The notes under the pieces were generated by a model. The model saw only the letters and a program-made list of their open reading frames with translations, did not search any database and had not been told where the DNA came from. Both the position numbers and the translations under genes were made by a program. Positions 11,896 to 22,639 of a stretch of DNA of 64,000 nt are shown here, in pieces. Position 1 is the stretch's first letter; every line of letters starts with the position of its first letter. The DNA comes from Rhinopithecus roxellana (Eukaryota; Chordata; Mammalia; Primates; Cercopithecidae). The DNA lies in the NCBI RefSeq assembly GCF_007565055.1, contig NC_044561.1, forward strand, positions 26,010,114 to 26,074,113. The letters are read 5' to 3'.

Positions 11896-12350
11896 TGTGA
11901 ACCCTGAACATCTGAGATGGGTCTCAGTTAATGTAGAAATTTTATTTTGCCAAGGTTGAGGACGCGCACCCGCGACACAGACTCACAAGGTTCTGGTGCC
12001 CAAGGTGCTCGGAGCACAGTTTGGTTTTAGGCAGGGAGACGTGAGCCGTCAATCAGCGTATGCAAGATGAACAACAGTTCCCCCGGGGAAAGGGAGAACA
12101 ACTTGAGGTGAAGGAGGGACAACTGGAGGTGGGGAGGGGGTTCTAGGTCACAGGGAAGTGAGAGACAATCGGTTGCATTCTTTTGAGTTTGCATAGCCTC
12201 TCCAAAGGAAGCAATCAGATAGGCATTTATCTCTGAGCAGACGGTGACTTTACATAGAAGGGGAGGCAGGTTTGCCCTGAGCAGCTCCAGCTTGACTTTT
12301 CCCTTTAGCTTAGTGATTTGGGGAGACCCAAGATTTATTTTCTTTTACGG
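11896..12350 (-). mobile_element. Solitary LTR of an endogenous retrovirus (class I type, subfamily not named)
   Basis: About 455 bp, recognised as a high-copy human LTR. On the minus strand it runs from about 12350, past a cactaagctaaagggaaaag block, to a terminal tctcagatgttcagggttca block beside 11896. It keeps a minus-strand AATAAA (11946-11941); the TATA position is decayed. There is no internal viral gene, so it is a solo LTR left by recombination. It sits in the middle of a GT-rich minisatellite. Confidence 0.8.
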
Positions 12351-12905
12351 GGTGGGGTGTAGCATGGGGCTGTGTGTGCCTGTATGTATGCGTGTCTGTG
12401 TGGTTTGTGTGATGTGTGGAAGCGTAGTGTGTGTGTCTGTGACATGGGGTAGAGTTGGAGGTGTGGTGTCACGTGGGGCTACATGCATATGTGCGTGTGT
12501 GCATGTGTGTGTGTGTGTCTGTGTGGCTTTTGAATGTGATGTGTGGAAGCATGGTGTATATATATGTGTTGGTGATATGGGCGTGGAATTGGGGGGTGTG
12601 GTGTTGCATGGGGCTACATGCCAGTGTGCTGTGTGCATGTGTGTATGTGTGTATGTATGTGTGATGTGTGGAAGCATGGTGTGTATGAGTGTGGGCGTGG
12701 AGTTGGGGGTTGTGGTGTCACATGGGGCTACATGCCTGTGTGCTGTGTGCATGTATGTATGTGTGTATGTCTGTGTGATGTGTGGAGACGTGGTATGTAT
12801 GAGTGTGGGCGTGGAGTTTGAGGGTTGTGGTGTCACATGGGGCTACATGCCTGTGTGCCTGTGTGCATGTGAGTGTGTGTATGGGCTTGTGTGCATGTGT
12901 GTGCT
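12351..12905. repeat. GT-rich minisatellite, ~109-135 bp unit
   Basis: The anchor ggggct recurs at 12366, 12475, 12610, 12724 and 12839 (spacings 109, 135, 114 and 115). Most are followed by acatgc, then tgtgtg of variable length, gatgtgtgga and gtgggcgtggag. The last three units are near-identical. The long plus-strand frame (224 codons, Cys/Val-rich) is a product of the repeat. Confidence 0.93.
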
Positions 12906-14085
12906 GGGGATGATATGAGGCATGCGGATGCGTGTTGGGATCCACTGCTCCAGGAGGCTGTGCCTCAGGTCCTGGCTCCCTCCTTGGCTCCCAGCCCACT
13001 GACCCGATTCTGCTGTGGAGGGACGTGCCAGCTCCGCCCCGTGGCCTGGCTGAGGGATGCCCAGCCCTATGCCACTCTCCCCTATCCTTCCCTGCACTGT
13101 TCCTGCTTCCTTTGCTTCTTGCTCCATTTGGAAGTGCATGTCCTGCTCTGGGCCCTTAGCCCCGACGGAGACCCTCCTCAAGATGGCCGCTAGGACGGAT
13201 GGCTCCAGGCCACTCCCGTGAGTGGGGCCAGTGCCACGTGGAGCCTCCTTCACCTCCACGCCAAGGCTCAGGGGGTCTCTGCCAGAGGGGGCTCCTCTCA
13301 CCCTTTTGAGGCTGGGCACCCCACCCTCCCCGTTCAGCCAAGACGCTGCCCTCCAGGCACCTGTGTCTGCTGGCACTGACCACCATGAGGCATCTCTGTT
13401 GTGCCAGTTCTAGGCAGGTACCATGGCCACACAGCTCACCTGGCTTCACCTGGATTGGAACTCTGAGGGGTCCGCAAGGTGAAGGCGCAGGGGAAATGGG
13501 AACACCCCATGGTTCAGCACCAGACATCAGGTGCGCCCTGAGCCTGCCTGCCTCAGGTGGGTTCCCCAGCAGACAGATTTTCATCTGAGGAGTTTGCAGG
13601 GCTTGCCCTGGGGGTCTTACCTGTGCGGAAGCACAGGAGGCAGGCCAGGGCTGAGGGGGGCACTGAGCTGTGATTCAGGAGCCAGGGAAGCTGTGAGTCG
13701 CATAGGGAATGCTGGAACTGGATCCCTGCAGAGCTGGCCTACCCTGAGGCGTGAAGGTCTGGCCCTTACCCAGGTCAACCAGCCACTGGATGCGCGGGCT
13801 GCCCTGGGACAGGGCACACACCTGGATGCGGCAACCATCTCTTCCCAGGAGGGCAATTCCCAAAGAGCAGTTCGGCTGGGAACCGTCACCACCACTGCTC
13901 CCGGCTGCTGCAGGCAAGAAGGGCCTCCGTCCCCACAGGAGTCCCTGGGCTTGCACCCTCCACCCACAGAGCCTCTCAGGGTCTCCTGTTGCAATTAACG
14001 GGTCTGGGGCAGCTCCCCATGTGGCATCAAACCTGGAAGGGAGGAAGGAGTCAGAGAGACTTGGGTGGGCAACCTGGGATCCTAC
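12906..14085. other. GC-rich, no feature recognised
   Basis: A YY1-like caagatggccgc at about 13179 is the only motif noted, and it is weak. No exon or repeat is supported. Confidence 0.5.
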
Positions 14086-14503
14086 TAGGAATGGAATGTT
14101 TGTGCCCCCTCAAAATTCTTCCCTTGTCACCTAATTCCCGGTATGATGGTGTTTGGAGATGGGGACTTTGAGAGGTGATGAAGCCAAGAGATTAGTGTCC
14201 TAACACAGGAGACCCCAGAGAGCTGCAGTCCCCCCAACACACGGAACCCCAGAGAGCTGCAGTCCCCCCAACACATGGAACCCCAGAGAGCTGCAGTCCC
14301 CCCAACACACGGAACCCCAGAGAACTGCAGTCCCCACTAACACATGAGGACACAGGGAGGCGGCACCGTCTCTGAGAAAGGATCCCTGGCCAGCGCCTTG
14401 ACCTGAACTTCCCAGCCTCCAGAACTTTGAGAAGCAACTTTCTGTTGTTTACAAGCCCCCAGTTCGTGTTATCTTGTTATAGCAGCCCAGAGAGGCTAAG
14501 ACC
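14086..14503 (+). mobile_element. MLT1-type MaLR LTR
   Basis: The start (aatgtttgtgccccctcaaa) and end (cttcccagcctccagaactt... gttatagcagccc... gctaagac) are characteristic of MLT1 LTRs. A four-copy 34-bp tandem expansion lies in the middle. Sense orientation. Confidence 0.88.
14213..14348. repeat. 34-bp tandem repeat, 4 copies, inside MLT1
   Basis: Copies start at 14213, 14247, 14281 and 14315. Unit begins ccccagagagctgcag and ends acacacggaa. Copies 1-3 differ by about one base and the last is more diverged. It has grown from the LTR's own ccccagagagct segment. Confidence 0.95.
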
Positions 14504-16765
14504 ACACCCAACCTGTTCTTCCTGGAGGCCAGGGTCTCCAGCACCCACCTCCTCCAGGAGCAGGGTCAGCCACCCCTGCCATGAGCCAAACTCTTATCCT
14601 TGCCTGCTGGGCCCTGGGAGCAGGGCGCCTGAAGAGACGGGTGAAAGTTGATTGGGACATCTGCGGTACTGTTTATTCTTAGAAACGGGACCTCCAACCT
14701 GCCAAGCATGTATCTGTGGGAACAGAAAGCAAAATCACCCCAAGCAGACCACTGAGCGGGATCATAAGTGGGAATCCTCTTCTAGCCATGCCTGGGGCCC
14801 CGGGCCCGTTATTCTACGCAGGAGAGGAGCGGTGGTGACTCATGGTTCATGTGGGCACCATCATCAGGACCAATCACAGCGCTGCTTTCAATGCCAACCT
14901 GTGATCCCTTCCCAAGCACCTCTAGGCCGGTTCTCACGCTGGCAGCCAAGCCTGCAGCACTGTCAGCTCCTTGACCCCAGCGATCAGCACCTGTGACATT
15001 TGACAAACACCGATGCTCCACAGAGGAGTTGTCCCACAGAGACAGGAGTGCAGCCAAGAGACAAAGACACCAGGCGTGAACTTATGCGGAGCTGCAGGAG
15101 AAACAGCTGGGCATGGGGTCCCAGGCTCATTCTGGCCACATCAGCCCTGTTTCCAGGAGTCCTGGCTCCAGTAAACGCTGCACACGGAATTGTGCCTCCA
15201 TGTGGACAAGCTCTGTATCCGACCACGTCCCTCTCGTGGACCCGCCCCCTCGGGATGCAGCCCCACACAGGGCCCCTGGCCCCTGAGGTCTGCGTCCTGG
15301 CCCTGCAGCTCCTCCGGGGAGAGCTCCCTCCCTCCCTTTAGGATCTGCACTCGTCCAGCCGGCTGGCTTCCTGGGGTGTCCAAGTGGGGAGAGGCTTCAT
15401 CCTTGGAGGGGGGTGTGCCACTGCCTTATTGAGGCTGATGCCTCTGTTCCCCACTTCAGTATAACTGCAGGGAAGACAGTTCCATGATCCCCCAGTTCCC
15501 TGGATGGGTCGATGCTCCCATGGGGAACAGTGTCTCTCCTGGTGGAAGCCAAGAGGGAAGAAGCTGAGCTCCATGGTCTCTTTCTCACCAGCTACCCAGG
15601 GTTACCCTGCAGTGTCCCTCCTCTGCCTCAAAACCTTCCCCAAGGCACGGTCCTGCCTTATCCATTGCAGTTTCCCTGTATCCATAGAGGTCAGTGTCCC
15701 TCCTCTGGGCAGGGAAGCCCCTTCCCTTCACCCCTGGGGATGCCCACAGGGGGTGGTGCCCACCACTGCCTGGGAACCCCCTGCAATCTCTCCCTGAAGC
15801 CTCTCTCCCTGCCCTAGGTTCTGCCCCGGCCTCTGATAAGTATTCCAAGCAAACCTTCTGGAATCCTCTTCCCACAGTTGTCTGACCTTCCAAAGCAGGA
15901 TGTCGCCATTTTCTCCCACTCAGCAGCCAGAGCCCAGAGCCTCTCTTTCGCCCAGTCCTCCCCATGGAATCCCAAGCAGAGCCCTGCATAGATACACACA
16001 CCGTCATCTGTTAGTGGCTGGCAAGTGTGGAGAAGCGATTTCTGAGAACAATTCAAAACAAAAAGAGAGCCCAGCTCTCTCCCTAATAGCATTAGTGAGG
16101 CTGAGAAGGGAAGTTTCCCATCCCCAGGGGCAGCACAGCCTCCAACGTCTCACCACTTGCTCCTGTCTTGCCGCAGGGGTCCCATGGGTGACCTGAAGGG
16201 CCCAGGCCCTCTGGTGTCTATGGGTCACCCTGGCATGCCCACCCAGCCCCTCCTTCCCCTGGCAATAAATCTTTTACACGTCCAGGGAGCATTTTCAACA
16301 ATGGGTACACATGACCTCTCAACCCTCCCAGTGTCCCTCAAACAACTGACCCCATCTCCCCCAGCCCAGTTCCCAGAACTACAGCTTCACCACCTGAGGG
16401 TGTTCTTGGCTCCTTTTTCCTCACCCCATCCAGTCCACCAGCCCTGGAGACCCTCCCTCCAAAACAGACGGAGTCCCTGTGTCCCCGCCAGCCCCTTGGC
16501 CTCTTCCTCCCAGCACCACGGACAGTGCCTCGAACACAGGCAGCTCCCTGAGCGGCGATGGAGGAGAGGGGCCTCGCTGGGGAGGTGGGAATGGAAGTGG
16601 GGGCAGGGCAGAAAGCAGGGACTCGGACCCTGGAGGGAACTTCAGGTGTGAGGAAGAAAGCGTCCTATCAAGGGACATCTCCCTGGTGCGTGTGGCACCT
16701 GCGAGACCATCTGCCAGGGTGAGGGAAGGATGCATCCAAGTTCTAACTTCATTGTTTATCTCATG
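14504..16765. other. GC-rich, no feature recognised
   Basis: Only chance frames occur (largest about 140 codons, 15585-16007 minus). No repeat, RNA gene or splice-consistent exon chain was recognised. Confidence 0.5.
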
Positions 16766-16872
16766 CTCCTTTCACATTACTTTGGGGTACAATTTCCCAG
16801 AATAAAATGCCCAAGTCTTCAGCTGTCCCCTCAAATTCACACCCATGTATGTGGCATGAGCCCAGCACCTGC
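16766..16872 (+). mobile_element. Possible L1 fragment
   Basis: cattactttggggtacaatttcccagaataaaatgccc resembles an L1M 3'-region segment. Short and uncertain. Confidence 0.35.
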
Positions 16873-17239
16873 CAAGACCCGAGAGGAGCTGCCAGTCTTC
16901 ACAGAGTCCATCTCGGTGCAGGAGGGACGCTCTCCCATCTATCACCGAAGCTTAGTTTTGCTTATTCTTGAATGAAACAGCAACATCACGGAGCTGCCGG
17001 CGGCTCTTTGCCCATTGGCCCAGACCCAGCAACAACCAGGGTGGTCAGGGCAGGACAACCCAGAGGAGATGGTGGTGGGCGCAGCTCGGCGAGCGCTCAG
17101 GTGGGGATCCGGGGTGCTGAATCGGAAGTCCTGCCCCCCGGGCACTACTCCTGAAAGGAGACTGGGAACCACGCAGCTCAGCACCAATAGCCCAGGTGGC
17201 ATGCAGGGAGAGAAGGGAGGCATGCAGGGGCCCAGAATG

Positions 17240-17397
17240 ACCTCAGAGGAGAGGGAATCCAGGCGGAGGCTCCATCAGGGTCAGGGGGTGCTGTAGGCGT
17301 CATTCAGGGAGAGACAGGAGGCTCACAGGAGTCTGGACAGACCTCACTGGAGGGAATCTGGGCAGGGGTTCCAGCAGGGTCACCGGGGTGCCACAGG
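17240..17397. repeat. Tandem duplication, ~101-bp spacing
   Basis: 17240-17297 and 17341-17397 both read acctca...ggagggaat.. g.gg..ccag.agggtca..ggg.tg..gtagg-like sequence. Identity by eye is about 75%, so the duplication is old. No further copies seen. Confidence 0.6.
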
Positions 17398-18787
17398 ATC
17401 TCCGTGGCTCTCAGCACAGCTCCACAGCACACCAGCCTTTTCTTGTTCCAATGCAAAGCTCAGGCAAGGAATCTGGTCAGCCCAGGATCTTCCCTGCAGG
17501 GAAGGTGGCAGAGCAGCCTGGGGTGGATGGTGGCCTGGGGACAGGGACTTAAGGCTGTGGACAGAGGCACCAGGGGCTGTGGAGGTGAACAATGACCAGC
17601 CCCCAGGGCTGCTGGCTTTTCTCAGGAGCTTCCCAGTATCCCACCCAGGTCCCAGGCTGCCCGGGTGGTGCAGGTTCCCATGAAGGCTGCATGGTTTCTG
17701 CCTTCAGCAGAGAGCAGGGTATAATCTGCCTCCCCCGGCAGGACCCAGGAAAGCTCTGGCTTCCATCGTGATCGTGAGATCCTGTGACGAGCGTTTTTTT
17801 GGAAGGGAGCCCTGAGTCATCTCTGAGTGATGATGCAGCCCCTGGGCCTGGCCGTGCCTGGCGTTGAATCTGGACATTTTACCCAGCAGTGGCTCCCAGG
17901 GCCACAGAGTCACACTCAGTCGGCTGGGTGAGTCCCAGACCCCTACAGAATGCTTCCTTCAAAGAGAAATTCACCAGCCAAGAGCCCCATTCTGGGTCCT
18001 GCTCACCGACATTTCACCAGGGGTTCAAAGAAAACCCTGTGGCCACCGCTGGTTCATGAGGGGAGCCCTGGAGTTAGTCTTCAGGATGCACTGCAGTATG
18101 GCGCGCAGGAGCAGCGAAGGCTGGGATGTGGCAGCTCACACTAGGGCTAGAGGACTTCTACCCCCTGGCCTGGGCAGTGCTCTGTTCGGCAGATGCCCCT
18201 CCATTCCTGTCCACAGGGCACTTCCTGCCTGCCAGAGGCATGAACTCAGGCCCAGGGGCCAGCGGACAGACAGCAGGCCCCCAGGGCTGACAGTACCTCC
18301 TGTGTGCACACGCATGTCCCCTGCAGAAAGGCGGTGTCCTGGAGTGGCTTCACCAGGGTTAATCACTTGCCATCCACATCTCTTTAATACATCACTGTTT
18401 TCCCGAAGAGAAAGATCAACATCTGCCCGACTTCCCGGAGTGCGTCTGAGGCAACAAAAGCAGAGCAGGCGCCCTTTGTGGTCACGAGGTCAGCACACCT
18501 GCTCCTAATATTCGAGGCATCGGCTTCCACCTGTGAGCGCGGGAGGCACGCTCAGTGTTCCTCCCAGCACACGTGTCATCCCTTCTCCGGATAGTGGAGA
18601 TGGAGGAGAAGTCCTCTCCCTCCTCCTCTGGCCCAATCAAGGTGAGCTCCGTGTGTCTCCATCAGGTCCTGCCAGAGATCCTGTTGTTGGCTCCCTAATT
18701 CCCCCAGTCCTCTCCCCCAGAGCCCAGGCAGACCCCGCACAGATGGACTTGAGACCCTGCCTGGAGAATGCACGGTCCTCCCTTGCA
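17398..18787. other. GC-rich, no feature recognised
   Basis: Includes a 214-codon plus-strand chance frame (17864-18508) without a recognisable domain. No repeat recognised. Confidence 0.5.
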
Positions 18788-19098
18788 TGATGTCAGACTC
18801 GCCCCCCACGGGATGAACTCCAGCGTTAGGCAGCTCCCGTGACGTCAGATCTGCTCCTCACAGGATAAAGCCCAGCGTTAGGCAGTCCCGGGGCGTCAGA
18901 CCTGCCCCCCAAGGGATGAATCCCAGCGTTAGGCAGCTCCCATGATGTCAGACCCGCCCCCCACGGGATGAACCCCAGCATTAGGCAGCTCATGTGATGT
19001 CAGACCCTCCCACCACAGGATGAACCCCAGGGTTAGGCAGCTCCTGCGACAGCAGACCCGCTCCTCACAGGATGAACCCCAGGGTTAGGCAGCTCCTG
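18788..19098. repeat. 52-bp minisatellite, 6 copies, with CRE-like sites
   Basis: The anchor ttaggcag recurs at 18826, 18878, 18929, 18981, 19033 and 19085 (spacings 51-52). Each unit reads tgatgtcag, a cc-rich stretch, ggatgaaccccag, then gttaggcagctcc. Unit 2 contains a perfect palindromic CRE, tgacgtca, at 18840-18847. Units 1, 4 and 5 carry the one-base variant tgatgtca and unit 3 carries gggcgtca. Confidence 0.95.
18840..18847. promoter_or_regulatory. Perfect CRE palindrome TGACGTCA
   Basis: The exact CREB/ATF consensus, containing a CpG that could be methylated. It lies in the 52-bp array. The motif itself is plain; any activity is inference. Confidence 0.5.
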
Positions 19099-19214
19099 GT
19101 TGTGCAGCCTTTGGGGCCTCCTCTTCATCCCCGGGGCCCCACAGAAGCCAAGAGGGTCCCTCTGGTGCCTCCTGGGACTAGGTGACTCTTGCTGGGGGTC
19201 TCGCTCTGATTCCA

Positions 19215-19815
19215 AATGTGGTGGGTTGAGTTGCATCCCCTCCCAAAAATCACGTTAAACTCCCAGCTCCTAGAACCTCAGAAGAGGGGCCACATTCGGA
19301 ACGACGACAGTGGCACAGAAGCAATATTGGAACAAAAATAAAGGCCAATATTTTTTGGAAGTGTGCAAACTTTGGAATCAAGTAATAGATTCAAGAATCT
19401 CTGCAGACTCCAAGCAGAACAAATGTGAAAAGGCACCCACGAGGTAAGAATGTGATCTTTATTTGGAAGCAGAGTAGCTGCAGACGTAACTGGTTAAGAT
19501 CCCAGGGGAGGGTGGGCGCTAATTCAATACGAGTGATGTCCTCACACAAAGGGGACATTTGGGCACATACAGATGTCCACATATGGGAAAGGCCATGTGA
19601 AGACGGAGACTGAGAGGGGATGATGCTTCTATATAGGCAAGGAGCCTCAGAGATCACCAGCAAACCCCAAAATCTAAAGAGAGGCCAGGCACAGATCTCC
19701 CCTCACCGCTGCAGGAGGACCCAGCCCTGCCAACACCTCGATCTCAGAGCCTGGAACTGCAAGATAATCAATTCCTGTTGTTGAAACTGTCCAGCTTGTG
19801 GGTTTTTTTTAATAG
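19215..19815 (+). mobile_element. MLT1-type LTR, split by a 166-bp insert
   Basis: Start gggttgagttgcatcccct; then ctagaacctcag (to 19281) continues only at aatgtgatctttatttgg (19448 on). Further LTR landmarks follow: ccatgtgaagacgg, gatgatgcttctata, ccagcaaac, gccaacacctcgatctcag, cctgttgttgaaactg. The break is filled by an L1 ORF1-like fragment. Confidence 0.88.
19282..19447 (+). mobile_element. L1 ORF1 internal fragment inside MLT1
   Basis: 19306-19444 aligns with 23082-23222 at roughly 85-90% identity by eye. It shares long runs such as actttggaatcaagt and acaaatgtgaaaaggcaccc. The source-like copy at 23.1 kb is the middle of an L1 ORF1. This fragment has no L1 3' end, A tail or clear target duplication, so ordinary retrotransposition does not explain it easily. 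Confidence 0.8.
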
Positions 19816-20127
19816 ACACTGATGGACCAAATTTCTTTCCAGATAACAGAGAAGTGCCCACGTGTGTCTCATCCTGGGAGGAGCACGTGGCTGTGTGAGA
19901 GTGCTGTCCTTGAACGAACCCACCCACTGGAAGTGCAAAGCATCCGTTCCCTATGAAGCTCTCTGAATTCCTACTGCAACGCCTCAGCATACCACGCAGG
20001 TGAGTACAGAACACACAACCACCCATGCCTGCTAGGCAGCCTCTTGGCTCACTGTTCAGAGTGTCCTGGAGCCAGCAGCTCCACAGTGCCAGGGCTCCGG
20101 AACCCATGAAAGAAAGAACAACCATTA

Positions 20128-20449
20128 GGCCAGGTGCAGTGGCTCATGCCTGTAATCCCAGCACTTTGGGATCCCGAGACGGATGGATCACCTGAGGTCA
20201 GGAGTTCAAGACCAGCATGGCCAACATGGTGCAACCCTGTCTCTACTAAAAATACAAAAATTAGCCAGGCGTGGTGGCGTGCACCTGTAGTCCCAGCTAC
20301 TCGGGAGGCTGAAGCAGGAGAATCGCTTGAACCTGCAAGGAGGAGTTTGCTGTAAGCCGAGATCGTGCCACAGAACTCCAGCCTGGGTGACAGAGCGAGA
20401 CTCTAGGAAAGTAAGAAAGGAAAAGAAAATGGAAAAGGGAGGGAGGGAA
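20128..20449 (+). mobile_element. AluS-like with decayed purine tail
   Basis: Full-length Alu. The tail has become aaagtaagaaaggaaaag... gggagggaaag. Target duplications: 20115-20127 (agaacaaccatta) and 20450-20462 (agagcaaccatta), one mismatch. Confidence 0.96.
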
Positions 20450-20462
20450 AGAGCAACCATTA

Positions 20463-20525
20463 AAATAGATAATTAAATAGGTAAATAGATAAATAAAATA
20501 GATAAAAATAGATAAAATAAATAAG
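20463..20525. repeat. (TAAA/GATA)n AT-rich microsatellite
   Basis: Degenerate aaatagataaa repeats directly following the Alu's right target duplication. Confidence 0.85.
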
Positions 20526-20689
20526 ATACCTTGATGTAACATTTAATTCCCGAGGCATGTACACTCCATCAGCCAATTGACCCAAGCACAGCTGTCTCCT
20601 ACAAAGCTCTCATCCTATAGATGCCCAGGCCACTCCCGTCCCTGCCCCAATTCCGAGGCCCCAAACCCCTGCGCCTGGAATGCAGACCA

Positions 20690-20770
20690 GGTATTTGTAT
20701 TTCTTTGTAAGAGCCCAGGTGATTCTGAGGCCGCGGGGCTGCAAGGCACCATTCAGAGACCTAGGTGGCT
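20690..20770 (+). mobile_element. Possible MER5-type hAT relic
   Basis: agcccaggtgattctgaggc is the typical MER5 core phrase. The flanks are too worn to set ends. Confidence 0.4.
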
Positions 20771-21499
20771 CCTGACAGTTACAACCAAGAGACGAGAAGG
20801 CCCCGGTGGAATGGGGCAGCTTCACCCTGTCTGCCGCAGGCTTGTCCCCTGTTGAGGCTGTCTCAGGTGCGGTTGCATCATTCTGAGGAATGCATTTCTC
20901 TATCCAAATATGTTTCCATGAGAATAAGTTTCTGGGGGAGACTTTGCACAAATGAACAAGGCAATAGCCCTACAGTGTCATTTTGCTGAAAAGATGGTGG
21001 CCTCTGCTTAGCCCTCAGTGCAGTGAGTGAATTCACATGGCCTTAGTTTCAGGGTCCAGATCTCACAGGAGGCTCCACTCCAGCTCCCTCCCCAGCAGGA
21101 TGAATCAGCTTGAGTCACTCCCACCCAGCGCCCACCCTGTGTCTCTGGCATGGTCCTCTCCAGGCATTAAGAGAAGGCAGATGGACATTCACACTCCAAT
21201 GGCCAGGCACACCGGGATGGAGGGGCTCTGGATTCCATGCAATTAGGGGGATGTGGCATATTTCTGGCACAGGCTTTTCCAACCCCTACTCAACTAAGGA
21301 CAGCCCAGAGCTCCCTCCCGAGCTCCTGAGAAAAGTTTTTAATTATTTGCTGGGCATCTCCACCTGGTGTCTCATAGGCTCTCATACCGCACAGGTGTGA
21401 GAGGAAAAATATCAGCGTCTGCTCACAAAGCAGGCATCCTGTTCCGGCGTTTCAGCTCCTGGCCTGGTCATGGTATCACTTGGCCTCAAATTCTTCCAT
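20771..21499. other. No feature recognised
   Basis: Mixed-composition sequence without repeat landmarks; chance frames up to 96 codons. Confidence 0.5.
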
Positions 21500-21620
21500 C
21501 CAGAGACTTGTTCCTAAAGACATATTTGCAGAGTTCCTGCTATTTGCAGGCACTGTTCTAGGAACTGGGGCCACCATGAACAAAAGCACACATTTCAGAA
21601 ACCCGAGCTCACACATCTGT
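21500..21620 (-). mobile_element. L2 3'-end fragment
   Basis: caggcactgttctaggaact ggggccaccatgaacaaaa is the reverse of the L2 3' end. Old and diverged. Confidence 0.7.
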
Positions 21621-21987
21621 GTCTATGTTGAGGCAGCTTATGTCAGACTCACCCTCCTGCCAAGAACAACTGTGATAGCATGATGAAATTTCAAAAAGAA
21701 AAAAAAAACACTACTTGAAGACATCAGAGAGCAGCCCAGGCAGCCAGGATCTGAGAAGTTGAGAGCCTCCCCAGATTCTCCCCAGAAACGGGCACAGCTT
21801 GTGGGGGCAGCCCCCCTCCCCCTGCAACTGGCCACTGCTTTTTCTCCTTGGGGCAGCCTCTGTCCCACCCACAAGGGCAGAACGATGACAGAGTGAAGCC
21901 CAGGGCCTTGCCAGAGTCTCCCTGGGCTGGGAAGAGAAAGTTGGCACTCAGGATGCCAGGGTTGGGGGTTTAAAAATGCCAGCGAAG

Positions 21988-22206
21988 AGTGCTGCAGTGA
22001 ACATGCAGGTGCAGGTGCATGTTGCTTTTTGGTAGAAGGAGGAAGGGGCAGGGGTTGAAAAGCTAACTGTCGCATACTGTGCTCAGTAATTGTGTGACAG
22101 GATCATTCATCCCTAACCTCAGCATCACACAATATACCCAGATAATAAACCTGCATATGTAGCCCCTGAATCTAAAAGTTGAAAAATAAATAAATACAAA
22201 TAAAAT
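21988..22206 (+). mobile_element. Short L1 insertion with 5' inversion (twin priming)
   Basis: 22045-22206 is an L1 3' end in sense (gggttgaaaagctaactgtc ... aacctgcatatgtagcccct ... A/T-rich tail). 21988-22035 is an L1 ORF2 3' segment in reverse (agtgctgcagtgaacatgca). Flanking 16-bp duplications, aaaaatgccagcgaag (21972-21987) and aaaaatcccagtgaag (22207-22222), differ at two bases. Together these are the hallmarks of twin-primed L1 integration. Confidence 0.85.
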
Positions 22207-22224
22207 AAAAATCCCAGTGAAGTG

Positions 22225-22639
22225 AGAACTGGAGGAAGTAGGCCTGGCATTCCACACACAGCATCCCCTCAAGGATCCTGATCTTGAACTTAGATGCACC
22301 TGGATTCAAGGCTAAGAAAGTAAACGGAGTCAACAGTGAAGGAGGCTGGGAAGTTGAGCAGCGGTTTCAGCTGCCCTGCAAGGCTAAGGAAAAGAAGACT
22401 AGAGTTCCTGTACCTTACAGAGGGGGGCCCTGCAAACAAGCCAGGCTGCTAGCAGAGCTCTGGTGAGGCTGAGCCCCAAGACTAGGCATAGGGAAGAAAT
22501 GGGTCAGTCCTGCAGTTGCCGCCAAGGTGTCTGCTCCTATCTGACTCCCATGCTGGGTAGGCGTGGATTCCATCCTTTCCCAGGAAGAAGGTTGCGGGGC
22601 AGCCTCTGTGTAGTCTCTCATGCAACATGTTCGACGCTC
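22225..22639. other. Unassigned; perhaps L1 5' region
   Basis: It precedes L1 ORF1-like sequence and may be worn L1 5'UTR, but I could not confirm it. Confidence 0.4.

Noticed and set aside
11896..12350. Intact endogenous retrovirus
   Set aside because: Only one LTR is present with GT repeat on both sides; no gag, pol or env-like sequence nearby.
12244..12918. 224-codon Cys/Val-rich frame
   Set aside because: Translation of the GT minisatellite and part of the LTR.
14213..19098. CRISPR array (regular 34- and 52-bp repeats)
   Set aside because: Repeats are head-to-tail without unique spacers and the genome is a primate's.
18788..19098. Interstitial telomeric repeat (gttaggcag resembles ttaggg)
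   Set aside because: The hexamer ttaggg is not tandemly repeated; the resemblance is one short word per 52-bp unit.
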